Position numbers and translations under genes: made by a program
Assembly (NCBI RefSeq): GCF_004217175.1
Contig: NZ_SHKI01000003.1
Span: 632,887-696,886, forward strand
Length of the DNA: 64,000 nucleotides
Direction: 5' to 3'
DNA from: Leucobacter luti
GTDB lineage: Bacteria; Actinomycetota; Actinomycetes; Actinomycetales; Microbacteriaceae
Shown here: positions 1 to 8,905 of the stretch, one piece after another
How the letters are laid out: each line of letters begins with the position of its first letter
Position numbering within the stretch: the first letter of the stretch is position 1
Notes under the pieces: generated by a model
What the model was told of the DNA's origin: nothing
Databases searched by the model: none
The model's input: the letters and a program-made list of their open reading frames with translations, nothing else

Positions 1-1
1 C

Positions 2-868
2 GATCTGCCGGCGCTCCAGCCGGGCGAGACCTACACGGTGTCGATCGATCGCGAGGACGAGGGCACGCTTGCAGCGCTTGAGGGCCTGATCCCCACGACG
101 ACCGAGGCCGGCGATGACCGTGCAACTGACTCTTCGGAGTGGGTGGCGGTGTCGCGTGACGATCTCGTCAATGACGGGGATCGCGACCCGACGCTCGACT
201 TCGGGTTCACCCCGAAGACGTACGCGATCGGCGACGTGGTGTGGATCGACACGAACAAGGACGGGCTCCAGGGCGACACCGAGTACACGCTGAAGGGCGT
301 GATCGTGCGACTCTTCGACGCGAACGGCACGCAGATCGCGGAGACGAAGACCGATGCGAACGGCCTCTACGTGTTCGACGAGCTGCGCGCAGGCACGTAC
401 CGCGTACAGTTCGAGCTCACCCCGGCGCAGGCGAAGATCTACAGCTTCACCAAGACGGGCGGCGGCAACACCGCACTCGACTCGAACGCCGGGAAGAACG
501 GCTTCAGCACCTGGATCACCCTCGACGACACCAACCCCGATCTGACGCTCGACTACGAGTACTCGGATCTGGTCGGTGGCATCACGGCGACCCAGGGGAT
601 CGACCCGACGTGGGACGCCGGCGTGATCGTGCTCGATACGCCGGTCGACCCGGGCCCCAAGCCCGAGAAGCCGACCCCGGGCACGCCCGGCAGCCCGGAT
701 CCGGAGGGTACGCCGGGGCACCCGACCGACGCCGTGACCCTGGGCGGCCTGCCCGTCACGGGCGGCTCGTTCGAGTGGGGCTTCGCCGCTGGCGGCGTCG
801 CGCTGCTGCTGCTCGGCGCTGGCGCGCTGCTGCTGCAGGGCCGCCGCCGGAAGGCGCGGCACGCCTAA
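2..868 (+). CDS. SdrD-type B-domain LPXTG surface protein (3' end)
   Basis: The frame is open from the left edge, so the start lies outside; 288 codons are visible. Around residues 76-150 of the visible part lies an SdrD/SpaA-like B domain (YAIGDVVWIDTNKDGLQ, TKTDANGLYVFDELRAGTY), a calcium-binding or isopeptide-type beta-sandwich used as a stalk in surface proteins. A Pro/Gly spacer (PEKPTPGTPGSPDPEGTPG) follows, then LPVTGG, a hydrophobic helix and the RRRKARHA tail: a complete sortase substrate signal. The protein should be exported and linked to the cell wall. It precedes a second, much larger LPXTG protein in the same direction, with a terminator between them, so the two are probably separate transcripts. 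No sortase gene is in the window. The family call is firm; the ligand is unknown. Confidence 0.85.
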   Translation, partial: DLPALQPGETYTVSIDREDEGTLAALEGLIPTTTEAGDDRATDSSEWVAVSRDDLVNDGDRDPTLDFGFTPKTYAIGDVVWIDTNKDGLQGDTEYTLKGVIVRLFDANGTQIAETKTDANGLYVFDELRAGTYRVQFELTPAQAKIYSFTKTGGGNTALDSNAGKNGFSTWITLDDTNPDLTLDYEYSDLVGGITATQGIDPTWDAGVIVLDTPVDPGPKPEKPTPGTPGSPDPEGTPGHPTDAVTLGGLPVTGGSFEWGFAAGGVALLLLGAGALLLQGRRRKARHA

Positions 869-913
869 CCGCGAACCGCGGGGCGCGCGGGTGACACACA
901 CCCGCCGCTGACC

Positions 914-946
914 GAGGGGGTCCACGCCGAGCGCGTGGGCCCCCTC
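914..946 (+). terminator. Rho-independent-type hairpin after the first surface-protein gene
   Basis: Arms at 914-927 and 933-946 (14 bp, one G-T wobble) enclose a 5-nt loop. There is no T-run, which is common for high-GC actinobacterial terminators. Confidence 0.7.
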
Positions 947-1145
947 GCGTGCGTGTGGGCGCCAGTCGCGGCGCCTCGCCACGCGCCGCGGCGCGCCGCG
1001 CCGCGTGCCAGCCGCCCTGATGCCAAAGTGTGACGGAAGAAACACACAGGTGATGCGCAACACGTGCACATCGCATATCCTTGGAGCACATCGCACTGCC
1101 GCGTTTAGCATGTGGGGGTGTGCGACACCGATGATGGGATGTAGC

Positions 1146-4100
1146 GTGGGGCGCTTTCGGGATGTAAAGAAGTCAGGACTGCGGGGGATCGCGCTGGCGC
1201 TGGGGGCTGCCCTCGCGCTCGGCTTGGCGGTTGCTGCGCCTCAGGCGGCTGTGGCCGCGGAGGACACCGCGCTCCTTGAGGTGCACAAGTTTGCCTCCGA
1301 GGAGACGCTCGCCCCCGGCGAGACCATGGAGTATCGCATCGAGGTGGGCTGTTCCTCCATCAGCGACCTCGGGTGCCGCGGCGCCACGCTCTCAGACCTC
1401 ATCCCGGCCGAGTTCGAGATCGTGCCGGGCAGCGTGACGGTCACGAACGCGACCTCACTCCCGCCCACCGTTGACGGCAACCAGGTCACCATCGAGTTCA
1501 CCGACGACCTCGGGGACGGCACCGTCGGCCTGCTCGAGAACGCCGACGCGGTCATCACGATCCAGGTGCGGCTCCGCGAGGACCTGCCGCACGAGGCGAA
1601 CGGCACGCCGATCGTCAACACCGCGGTCGCCAATGCGGAGAACGCGGGCGAGGTCTCTGACCAGGTCGCCGTGACCCCAAACGTCGAGCTCAAGCTCGGC
1701 ACTGAGGTGACCAAGGAGTACAGCCCCAAGGTAGGCCAGGCGAACCCCGGCACCCCGGTGCAGCTCACCGTTGACGGCTCGAACGCATCAAACGCGGGCG
1801 TCGACACGCTGACCCTCACGGATCCGGCAGACCCGAACGCGAGCCCAAATCCGTTCGAGTGGCTCGAGATCACGGGCTTCGACGCGCTCACCTTCCCCGA
1901 CGGCGCCGACACCGCGACCGTTGAGTACTTCATCGACGGCGCCTGGGTCGCGGTCGAGGTTCCCGCCGGCTCCGTCCCGCCCGCCCCGAGCGGCGACGCG
2001 AAGGGCGTGCGGGTCACGTTCACCGCCGCAGATGGGTCGAAGATTCCCGCCGGCGCCGGCGGCGGCTTCGTGCTCAACCTCGAGCAGCGGCCCGGTGTCG
2101 CCGACCTCGAGGAGAGCGTCACCGTGCACAACACCGTCGAGAGCGAGGTCGCGCTCGGCGAGGAGACTGACACCGCGGGCGACTCCGACGACTACACGAT
2201 CGTCACCGAGCCGATTTCGGTCGGAGCGACGAAACAGTTCGATCCGAACGTGCTGATTGAGGGCCAGGAAACCACGGTCACGCTCACGGGCACGAACAAC
2301 AGCCTCACCGATCTCGACACGCTCAGCGTGCGCGAGCCGGTTGCGCCGAACACCTTCGCGGAGGAGCTCGACTTCACGGGCTTCACCGGAAGCGTGCAGT
2401 TCCCGAACGCGGCCACCGCCGGCACAATCACCATCGTCTACCTCGACACGAACGGGGCCGAGCAGACGTTCGGCCCGGTCACGCTGACCGATGGCGGCGC
2501 CTACCCCGCGCTGCCGGGCGACTTCGGCTCGCTGCAGTATTTCACCGCCGACTTCACCGGACCGATCACGCCGGGTGGCTCAACGGAGATCCAGTTCACC
2601 GCCGAGGCGAACGATCAGGCCACGGCCGGGTCCTCGCACACGAACGTGGTGGGGGTCGAGGGCGTCAAGGACGGCGACAGCGCGACCGACGAGGCCGACG
2701 ACACCGTCTCCTTCGACGAGAAGAAGCTCGAGATCGTCACCGAGAAGAAGCTGAGTCCGGAGGAGATCTGGGGCTTCGAGGGTGAGGGCGTGCTCGTGCA
2801 GCTGCCGACCACCGTCGTGAAGCCCGGGTCAAACGTTCCCGCCACGGAGATCGTGGTGAGCGACCCCGAGCTGAGCGACCCGGCGAACCCGGACAGCGCC
2901 CCCGCGAATTCCGGTTTCTGGGACGCGTTCACGCCGCAGGCGATCACCAACACCGACGTGCCCGCGGGCGCCACGCTCACCGTCCGCTACTGGGACACCG
3001 AGGCGAACGAGTGGAAGGTGATCCCCGGCTTCGACGGGCTGACCGGCACCGTGAACCAGGAACTCCCCGCCGACATTCTCGACAAGATCGGCGGCATTCA
3101 GTTCGTATTCGAGAACCCGAACCCCGGCTTCGAGCCGCACGAGGTTGGCGAGTTCAACGTGAACCCCAGCTTCACCGCGACGCTTACCGAGAGCCGCCCG
3201 GTCGGGTCCGACCCGATCGACATCGCCAACTGCGCCTCGGCGTCCGGCGTGGCAGAGATCGGGGGCACCCCCGTCGCCGACGACCAGACCGATGCTCCGG
3301 CCTGCGACAGCGTCACGGTGAAGGCCCCCACCCCCGGTGAGTACGACCTGTTCTGGAAGTCGTGGGAGGGTGCGGGGAACCCCGCGCAGATCGTGCAGCG
3401 CTCGGGCGACCACGCCACCACGCGCCTCCACTGGGCCACCGATGGCCTCACCTTCGACCGCATGACGATCGCGGACACGCGCCTGGGAACGAACGTGGCC
3501 GCGGGCCCGATCGACCCGGTCGCGCAGACCAGCTTCGAGGCCTTCGATCTCGTCGCGATCAAGGCGGTCACCGAGGACGCGGCGTTCGTTGCCGGCTGGG
3601 ACCGCATCGCGGCAATTGACCTGTGGATCGGCGGCGCCTGGGTGCCGGCGACCAACGCGACGGGCCTGCCCTACACGCAGACGATGACCGACATTGCGCT
3701 CACCGCATCCGAGCAGCGCGACGCCACCGCCGTGCGGCTCGTGTTCGAGGAGAACCCGGCCGGCCGCACCGGCGCCGGGGCCCCCGCGATCGGCAGCGGT
3801 ATCACCAAGTCGGCGAACCGCGACCGCAAGATCGACCTCGAGTGGGAGCTGCGCGATGTGCGCCGCAGCGACCCGGGCACCGCGGTGATCGCCAGCGAGG
3901 TGTTCAACGTTGCGGGCCAGGAGGGCCTGGTGAAGAACTGGGGCAGCGCGACGGGCTCCCAGCCCGGCGGTGATGTGCAGAACGATCAGGACGACGACGA
4001 CATTACGATTGTTCCGCGCCCGCTCGGCGTGAGCGTGAACAAGGGCTGGACCGGTGGCCCGCTGGGCGTCCCCCCGGCCGACGTTCCCGAGACCTCGTAC

Positions 4101-7100
4101 CCCACGAGCCGCGCCACCATCACGGCGACGAATACCTCGCTGCAGAAGGTGGACGAGCTGTCGATCGCTGAACCGGGCGACGGCAAGGCGAGCCCGTTCG
4201 AGATCTTCAACCTGTACCGAATCGTGAGCGTGCCGAACGCCGTGGCCGGGGCCGATCCGGCCAGCACGACCGTGGTACTCACCAAGAGCGACGGCACGAG
4301 CGCCACCGTGACGCCGAGCGCCGCGACGGCGCTCAGCGCGAGCGAGCTCGCCGACGTGGTGAAGGTCGAGCTCCACCACTTCGGCCGCATCGAGTCGGAC
4401 GCGAAGGCAACGCTGCAGCTCGACTTCCAGCTGCGCAAGACTCACCGCAGCGACCCGAGCACGGCCGTCTCGGTCGTCGACTCGCCGATCAAGAACGAGG
4501 CGACCGGCACCGTGTCCGACCTGGTGGGGCTCGCGCAAGAGCACTCCGTCGACGAGGACGCCGGCGCGCAGATCCAGCTCGACACGTTCGACCTCGCGGT
4601 TGCGACCACAAAGAGCTTCACTCCCGACCATCAGCGCGTCGAGTGGCTGCCCGGTGACGCGGAGCACACGGCCGAGCAGTGGGAGCCGATCCGCATGGAT
4701 CTCACCGCGCGCCCGTCCGGGACCGCGCGCAGCTCGAAGCTCGTGGTCACCGACTCCGGTGAGAACCGGGTCGCGGGAGAGGCCTCGGCGAAGAGCTTCT
4801 GGAACGCGTACCGCTTCGTCGGGTTCTCCGAGGACACCCTCGCGGTCGCCACTCCGATCAACCGGGTGCAGGCAGAGGTGCTGTACGGCGATTTCACTGG
4901 CAACCTGCCCGGGAACCGGCTCGATTTCACCCCGGACGCCAGCACGCCGGACGGGGACGGGTGGGTGCCGGGAACGGCCGCGCCGGTCGCCGTGAGCGGC
5001 GGCAAGATCGAGAACGCTGCGGCGACGCTGCTCGCGCTCATCCCCGCGGGTGACTACGACAAGATCCGTGGCATTCGTCTCACGTACACCCGCGTGGACG
5101 GCTCCGGCGGGGAGCTCGCGTTCGAGAACCCCGCGAACCCACAGGCGAAGATCTCGCTTGATGTGAAGCGCCGTGCGTACCTCGTCTCAGACCCGAGCGA
5201 GCCGGTCCCCGACTCGAACGCCGCGATTAGCGCGCCGGGAGAGTCAGTGCTGGCGCCCGGCGGCCTGTTCACGAACACCGTCGATGCCGATGCCGAGAGC
5301 TTCGTGAAGCTGCCCGTCGAGGGCTCCGACGATCCGCTGCCGCTCGTGGTCTCCGACGACGCGAGCGCGCGCGTGACCTACCTGGCCGAGGGCATCGAGG
5401 TGGCGGTCGAGAAGACGCCCGTCGGCGCGCAGCAGCCGGGCGCGGTGATCCCGTTCAAGCTGAAGACCACGAACACGGCCAAGCGCTCGACGGTCGCGAG
5501 CGAGAACGAGGAGCTGGCGATCGCCGATCCGGTGATTCTTGACTACCTGCCCATGGCGAACGGCAAGCCGCAGCTGGTGTTCGACCCGGACATGGACGTG
5601 GACAAGCGTTTCAGCTACGAGCTCAGCAATGAGCTGAGCGACAACCTGAGCCCGATGCCCATCGACCCCAGCAAGGTCACGGTCACCTACCTCGACGAGA
5701 GCATGAACCCGATCACCGACGGCTCGGACCCGGCCGCGATTGAGTTCCGGTTCCCGGACAACACGGTGCTGTACCCGCAGGAGTCGTACACCGTCACGGT
5801 GAACATGATGTTCCGGCCCGGCGTGCTCGCCGGTTCGGAGAACGAGCTCACGAACCGCTTCGGCGTGACGAGCGACCAGGTGTTCAACGGCTGCAACTTC
5901 GAGGCAGACGTTGAGGTGCGCGACTGCTTCGCGGACACCTCCGTGTACCCCACCGAGTCGGGAGCCCTGCGCGGCAAGAAGTACGTGCGCGCCAACGACA
6001 CCGAGCTGGGGCTCGCCGACGTGCCCAACCCGAACTCGGGCCGCACCTGCGTGCCGCAGTTTGGCGACGCGGCCTCCGGCTACTCCGTGAGCAACTGCGT
6101 GCCGATCACGAAGCCGCTCGGCGTCGAGACCTGGCGCGAGGAGCTGCAGAACACCGGAACGCTCGCCATGGAGAAGGTCGTGACGATCGACTCGCTCCCG
6201 AAGGTCGACGACCAGGGCGCGCTTGTGCTCCTGCCCCGGCAGTCGCAGTGGCAGCCCAGCTGGATCGGCAACACCGAGCTCGTCACGGCCACCGGGCCGG
6301 ACGGCGAGGCGTACCGCGACAGCGTGCCGTTCGAGCTGTTCTACTCGAGCTCGGACGGGGCCGCGTGCACCGCTGACCTCAAGCCGACGGAGCAGCAGTG
6401 CGCCGGCTTCTGGCTCCCGCTGACCGCCGATGTGGATCCGACCACGGTGCGCCACGTAAAGACGGTGTTCGACTTCTCCGCGGCGCCGCTGGCGCCGGGC
6501 GAGCGGCTTGCGTACACCTTCGAGACGCGTACCCCCGCGCAGTCGAGCAAGATGACCGCCGACACGGTTGCGTGGAACTCGGTCGCTGTGGGGGCCCAGA
6601 CGGTCACGTCCGACGGCCGCACGAAGTCGAGCGTGATCCCCACCGAGGGGCTCCGCGTCGGCGTCGCGCTCGCGACCGGTCCGCTGGCCGTGCAGAAGAC
6701 GGTCGCTGGCTCCGGCGCAGAGTTCGCGCCGGACGAGTTTGAGCTCGAGGTGCTCTGCACCGTTGAGGCGCCCGACGGCTCGGGCCTGAGCGAGCAGCTC
6801 GATCCCGTCACCGTGACGGTGCCCGCCGGCGAACCGGTGACGCTCGACGAGCAGTTCCCGTGGGGCGCGAAGTGCACCGTGGCTGACGTTGCCGGTGCCA
6901 ACGGCGAGACGAGCTCCGTCTCCGGTGATCCGGTGACGATCGGGCGCGACGGGGATCCGGTGCCCCTGGCGACACTGACGAACACCTACGAGGTGGGGTC
7001 GTTCCAGGTGGCGAAGGCCGTGACCGGTGCGACGAACCAGGACGGTGACCCGGTCGACTACGGGTCGTTCCCCGTCTCTGCGGTCTGCACGTTCCTCGGT

Positions 7101-8501
7101 GAGGAGCTCCCGCTCGACCCGGCGCAGGCGGAGCTCACCGCGGGCGGCACCGCCTGGCTGGTTGACCAGCTGCCGGTGGGCGCTGAGTGCACGCTGACCG
7201 AGGATGACGCGAAGGGCGCGCGTGCTTCACTGACGCTCGACGGCAGCGCGCTCGCCCCCAACGAAGATGGGTCGTGGTCGTTCACGCTCGTCTCGGACGA
7301 GTCTGACCTGTCGCTCGTGCTGCAGAACGATTTCCCGCTTGGTGCGATCAGCATTGAGAAGCAGGTGACCGGAGACGGCGCGGCCGCGGTGTCCGACGAC
7401 ACCGTGTTCACGTTCTCGGTGCTCTGCATCCTCGACGGCGCGCCCGTGTGGGACGGCACGGTTGAGCTCACCAAGGGCGACGCGGTCGCGGGCACCTCGA
7501 AGCTGATCGACACGCTGCCGTACGGCGCAAGCTGCTCCGTAACCGAGACGGGGACGGGTGGGGCGACCAGCTCCACGCTCACCCCCGACACTTCGGAGGA
7601 GCCCATCGCGGTGGGCCCGCAGGAGTTCCCGGTGGCGTTCACCGCAGTCAACACGTACGACGCTGGCGCGCTGCACGTGACCAAGGAGATCACGGGCGCT
7701 GGCGCCGAGCTTTGGGGCGCCGGTCCGTTCGAGGTGAGCCTCGCCTGCACCATCGGCGGCGCCCCGGTCGACGTACCGGGCGGCGCGGAGCGCGCGCTCA
7801 CGAGCGCCGGCGGCCTCGAAGCTGACTACACCGGCCTGCCGGCCGGTGCCGAGTGCGAGCTCACGGAGACGACCACCGGTGGCGCAACCGCCAGTGAGAT
7901 CGTCGACGCGGCGGGCGACCCGGTCTCCGGGCCGGTTACCGTGGGAGCGGGCGACACGGTCGCGCTGCGCGTGATCAACACCTTCGACATCGGGGCCATC
8001 ACGGTGACGAAGGAGATCACGGGCGCCGGCGCGAGCCTCGCGGCTGACCGGGTGTTCACGGTGGCGCTTGCCTGCTCGATCGACCGCGACGGCACCCCCA
8101 CCGAGATCGAGGTCCCGGGCGGCGCAACCCGCGAGCTCTCTCGGGCGGACGGGCTCACCGCGAGCTACGAGCAGCTGCCCGTTGGCGCGGCCTGCGAGCT
8201 GCGTGAGACGAAGACCGGCGGCGCCGAGAGCGTCACGATCACGCCGAACACCGGAGACGCCACGGTCGGCACCGTGACCGTTGCGGCCGGGGCTGCGGCC
8301 CAGGTCACCGTGGTCAACGAGTTCGCCGCGACGCCGCCCGGGCCGGGTACCCCCGGCACTCCGGGAACGCCGGGCGGCACGGGCCTCCCGACCACCGGCG
8401 GCGCGGCCCCCACGGCCTGGCTGCTGGGAGCTGGCGCGCTCGCGCTGCTCGGCGCTGCGCTCCTCGTGCTGCGCGCGCGCCGCCGCGGCGACGCGGCCTA
8501 G
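1146..8501 (+). CDS. Giant multidomain LPXTG-anchored adhesin
   Basis: A secreted, wall-anchored protein of about 2451 residues. I place the start at GTG 1146, giving a short basic n-region (GRFRDVKKSG), a hydrophobic core and an AVAA-ED signal peptidase site; in-frame ATGs at 1110, 1131 and 1134 are alternatives. The N-terminal three quarters is a chain of about seven or eight diverged beta-sandwich modules of DUF11/Ig-like type, each opening with a strand such as VTKEYSP, ATKQFDP, VTEKKLSP, VNKGWTG or TTKSFTP and containing TNTS-like segments. The C-terminal part is five tandem repeats of about 110 residues (6678-8336) resembling DUF5979, each with two cysteines. The end is a PGTPGTPGTPGG linker, LPTTGG, a hydrophobic helix and RARRRGDAA. 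Expected role: cell-surface adhesion or fibril formation; the ligand is unknown. A terminator follows directly. Confidence 0.88.
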   Translation: MGRFRDVKKSGLRGIALALGAALALGLAVAAPQAAVAAEDTALLEVHKFASEETLAPGETMEYRIEVGCSSISDLGCRGATLSDLIPAEFEIVPGSVTVTNATSLPPTVDGNQVTIEFTDDLGDGTVGLLENADAVITIQVRLREDLPHEANGTPIVNTAVANAENAGEVSDQVAVTPNVELKLGTEVTKEYSPKVGQANPGTPVQLTVDGSNASNAGVDTLTLTDPADPNASPNPFEWLEITGFDALTFPDGADTATVEYFIDGAWVAVEVPAGSVPPAPSGDAKGVRVTFTAADGSKIPAGAGGGFVLNLEQRPGVADLEESVTVHNTVESEVALGEETDTAGDSDDYTIVTEPISVGATKQFDPNVLIEGQETTVTLTGTNNSLTDLDTLSVREPVAPNTFAEELDFTGFTGSVQFPNAATAGTITIVYLDTNGAEQTFGPVTLTDGGAYPALPGDFGSLQYFTADFTGPITPGGSTEIQFTAEANDQATAGSSHTNVVGVEGVKDGDSATDEADDTVSFDEKKLEIVTEKKLSPEEIWGFEGEGVLVQLPTTVVKPGSNVPATEIVVSDPELSDPANPDSAPANSGFWDAFTPQAITNTDVPAGATLTVRYWDTEANEWKVIPGFDGLTGTVNQELPADILDKIGGIQFVFENPNPGFEPHEVGEFNVNPSFTATLTESRPVGSDPIDIANCASASGVAEIGGTPVADDQTDAPACDSVTVKAPTPGEYDLFWKSWEGAGNPAQIVQRSGDHATTRLHWATDGLTFDRMTIADTRLGTNVAAGPIDPVAQTSFEAFDLVAIKAVTEDAAFVAGWDRIAAIDLWIGGAWVPATNATGLPYTQTMTDIALTASEQRDATAVRLVFEENPAGRTGAGAPAIGSGITKSANRDRKIDLEWELRDVRRSDPGTAVIASEVFNVAGQEGLVKNWGSATGSQPGGDVQNDQDDDDITIVPRPLGVSVNKGWTGGPLGVPPADVPETSYPTSRATITATNTSLQKVDELSIAEPGDGKASPFEIFNLYRIVSVPNAVAGADPASTTVVLTKSDGTSATVTPSAATALSASELADVVKVELHHFGRIESDAKATLQLDFQLRKTHRSDPSTAVSVVDSPIKNEATGTVSDLVGLAQEHSVDEDAGAQIQLDTFDLAVATTKSFTPDHQRVEWLPGDAEHTAEQWEPIRMDLTARPSGTARSSKLVVTDSGENRVAGEASAKSFWNAYRFVGFSEDTLAVATPINRVQAEVLYGDFTGNLPGNRLDFTPDASTPDGDGWVPGTAAPVAVSGGKIENAAATLLALIPAGDYDKIRGIRLTYTRVDGSGGELAFENPANPQAKISLDVKRRAYLVSDPSEPVPDSNAAISAPGESVLAPGGLFTNTVDADAESFVKLPVEGSDDPLPLVVSDDASARVTYLAEGIEVAVEKTPVGAQQPGAVIPFKLKTTNTAKRSTVASENEELAIADPVILDYLPMANGKPQLVFDPDMDVDKRFSYELSNELSDNLSPMPIDPSKVTVTYLDESMNPITDGSDPAAIEFRFPDNTVLYPQESYTVTVNMMFRPGVLAGSENELTNRFGVTSDQVFNGCNFEADVEVRDCFADTSVYPTESGALRGKKYVRANDTELGLADVPNPNSGRTCVPQFGDAASGYSVSNCVPITKPLGVETWREELQNTGTLAMEKVVTIDSLPKVDDQGALVLLPRQSQWQPSWIGNTELVTATGPDGEAYRDSVPFELFYSSSDGAACTADLKPTEQQCAGFWLPLTADVDPTTVRHVKTVFDFSAAPLAPGERLAYTFETRTPAQSSKMTADTVAWNSVAVGAQTVTSDGRTKSSVIPTEGLRVGVALATGPLAVQKTVAGSGAEFAPDEFELEVLCTVEAPDGSGLSEQLDPVTVTVPAGEPVTLDEQFPWGAKCTVADVAGANGETSSVSGDPVTIGRDGDPVPLATLTNTYEVGSFQVAKAVTGATNQDGDPVDYGSFPVSAVCTFLGEELPLDPAQAELTAGGTAWLVDQLPVGAECTLTEDDAKGARASLTLDGSALAPNEDGSWSFTLVSDESDLSLVLQNDFPLGAISIEKQVTGDGAAAVSDDTVFTFSVLCILDGAPVWDGTVELTKGDAVAGTSKLIDTLPYGASCSVTETGTGGATSSTLTPDTSEEPIAVGPQEFPVAFTAVNTYDAGALHVTKEITGAGAELWGAGPFEVSLACTIGGAPVDVPGGAERALTSAGGLEADYTGLPAGAECELTETTTGGATASEIVDAAGDPVSGPVTVGAGDTVALRVINTFDIGAITVTKEITGAGASLAADRVFTVALACSIDRDGTPTEIEVPGGATRELSRADGLTASYEQLPVGAACELRETKTGGAESVTITPNTGDATVGTVTVAAGAAAQVTVVNEFAATPPGPGTPGTPGTPGGTGLPTTGGAAPTAWLLGAGALALLGAALLVLRARRRGDAA
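6678..8336 (+). repeat. Five tandem DUF5979-like repeats in the adhesin
   Basis: Units run 6678-6995, 6996-7340, 7341-7664, 7665-7991 and 7992-8336. Each begins G-(P/S/A)-x-x-V/I-x-K-x-(V/I)-(A/T)-G and carries exactly two Cys, in LxC and GAxCxL(R/T) contexts, which suggests one disulfide per module. Units 4 and 5 are closest to each other (VTKEITGAGA in both), so they look like the latest duplication. Confidence 0.85.
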
Positions 8502-8514
8502 CCCGGATCTGGTC

Positions 8515-8558
8515 ACGCCAGCGGGCGGCGCTCCCTCGGGGGCGCCGCCCGCTGGCGT
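8515..8558 (+). terminator. Strong hairpin terminator after the adhesin
   Basis: Perfect 17-bp arms at 8515-8531 and 8542-8558 with a 10-nt loop, 14 nt past the adhesin stop. It separates the adhesin from the kdp genes. Confidence 0.88.
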
Positions 8559-8647
8559 TGGTGCGCGCGGCGCTGGTGTGAGCAAACCGTAAGGATTGCG
8601 GCTCGCAGCGCCGCCGCCCGCACGGATCCCGTGAGGGGCCCTCCCGC

Positions 8648-8694
8648 CCGGGTACCCCGCGTGGTGCACTTGCTGCGGTGCCCCTCCCGGGCGC
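8648..8694 (+). promoter_or_regulatory. GC-rich inverted repeat in the kdp leader region
   Basis: GCCCGGG at 8648-8654 pairs with CCCGGGC at 8688-8694, and an inner imperfect stem (GGTACCCCGC with GCGGTGCC) can extend it. It lies 41 nt upstream of the first kdp miniprotein. It may be a leader structure or KdpE site; I found no ydaO-type riboswitch core. Confidence 0.3.
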
Positions 8695-8735
8695 CCCGCG
8701 GCAGCCCCGCGGTGGTTCTCTGAACGGAGCTCCTC

Positions 8736-8819
8736 GTGCTCGACGTCGCCTACATCCTCGGCGCGCTCGCCCTCTTCGCCATCGTCGCGCTGATCGGGAA
8801 GGCGGTGGAGCGGCTGTGA
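8736..8819 (+). CDS. 27-residue membrane miniprotein upstream of kdpF
   Basis: GTG at 8736 opens a 27-codon frame, [20 protein letters not shown] followed by GKAVERL: one transmembrane helix with a short cationic C-terminus. AACGGAGC, ending 7 nt upstream, is a plausible ribosome site. The stop TGA (8817-8819) overlaps the GTG of kdpF in a GTGA arrangement, so the two frames look translationally coupled. A second one-helix peptide ahead of kdpF/kdpA is, as I recall, seen in other kdp operons but is usually unannotated. It could be an extra small subunit or chaperone of KdpFABC; function unproven. Confidence 0.6.
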   Translation: MLDVAYILGALALFAIVALIGKAVERL

Positions 8820-8905
8820 TCGTCTTCGAAACCGCCGCCGCGCTGCTCGGCCTCGCCGCCGTCGCGTACCTGGTGTTCGCGCTCGTGAAGCCGGAGCGCT
8901 TCTGA
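8816..8905 (+). CDS. kdpF: K+-transporting ATPase subunit KdpF
   Basis: A 29-residue single-helix peptide starting at GTG 8816 and ending in the family hallmark [12 protein letters not shown] (K/R-PERF C-terminus). KdpF stabilises the KdpFABC complex in the membrane. Its TGA overlaps the kdpA ATG (TGATG, 8903-8907), and it overlaps the preceding miniprotein by 4 nt, so it sits inside a coupled translation chain. Length and motif match the family. Confidence 0.88.
   Translation: MIVFETAAALLGLAAVAYLVFALVKPERF

Noticed and set aside
2829..4667. Long antisense open frame (612 codons) inside the adhesin gene
   Set aside because: Arg/His/Gly/Ala-rich shadow translation caused by high GC3; no ribosome site or domain, and the sense strand is clearly coding.
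8559..8735. Riboswitch (c-di-AMP, ydaO type) upstream of kdp
   Set aside because: I could not find the conserved ydaO core sequences; only generic GC-rich arms are present.
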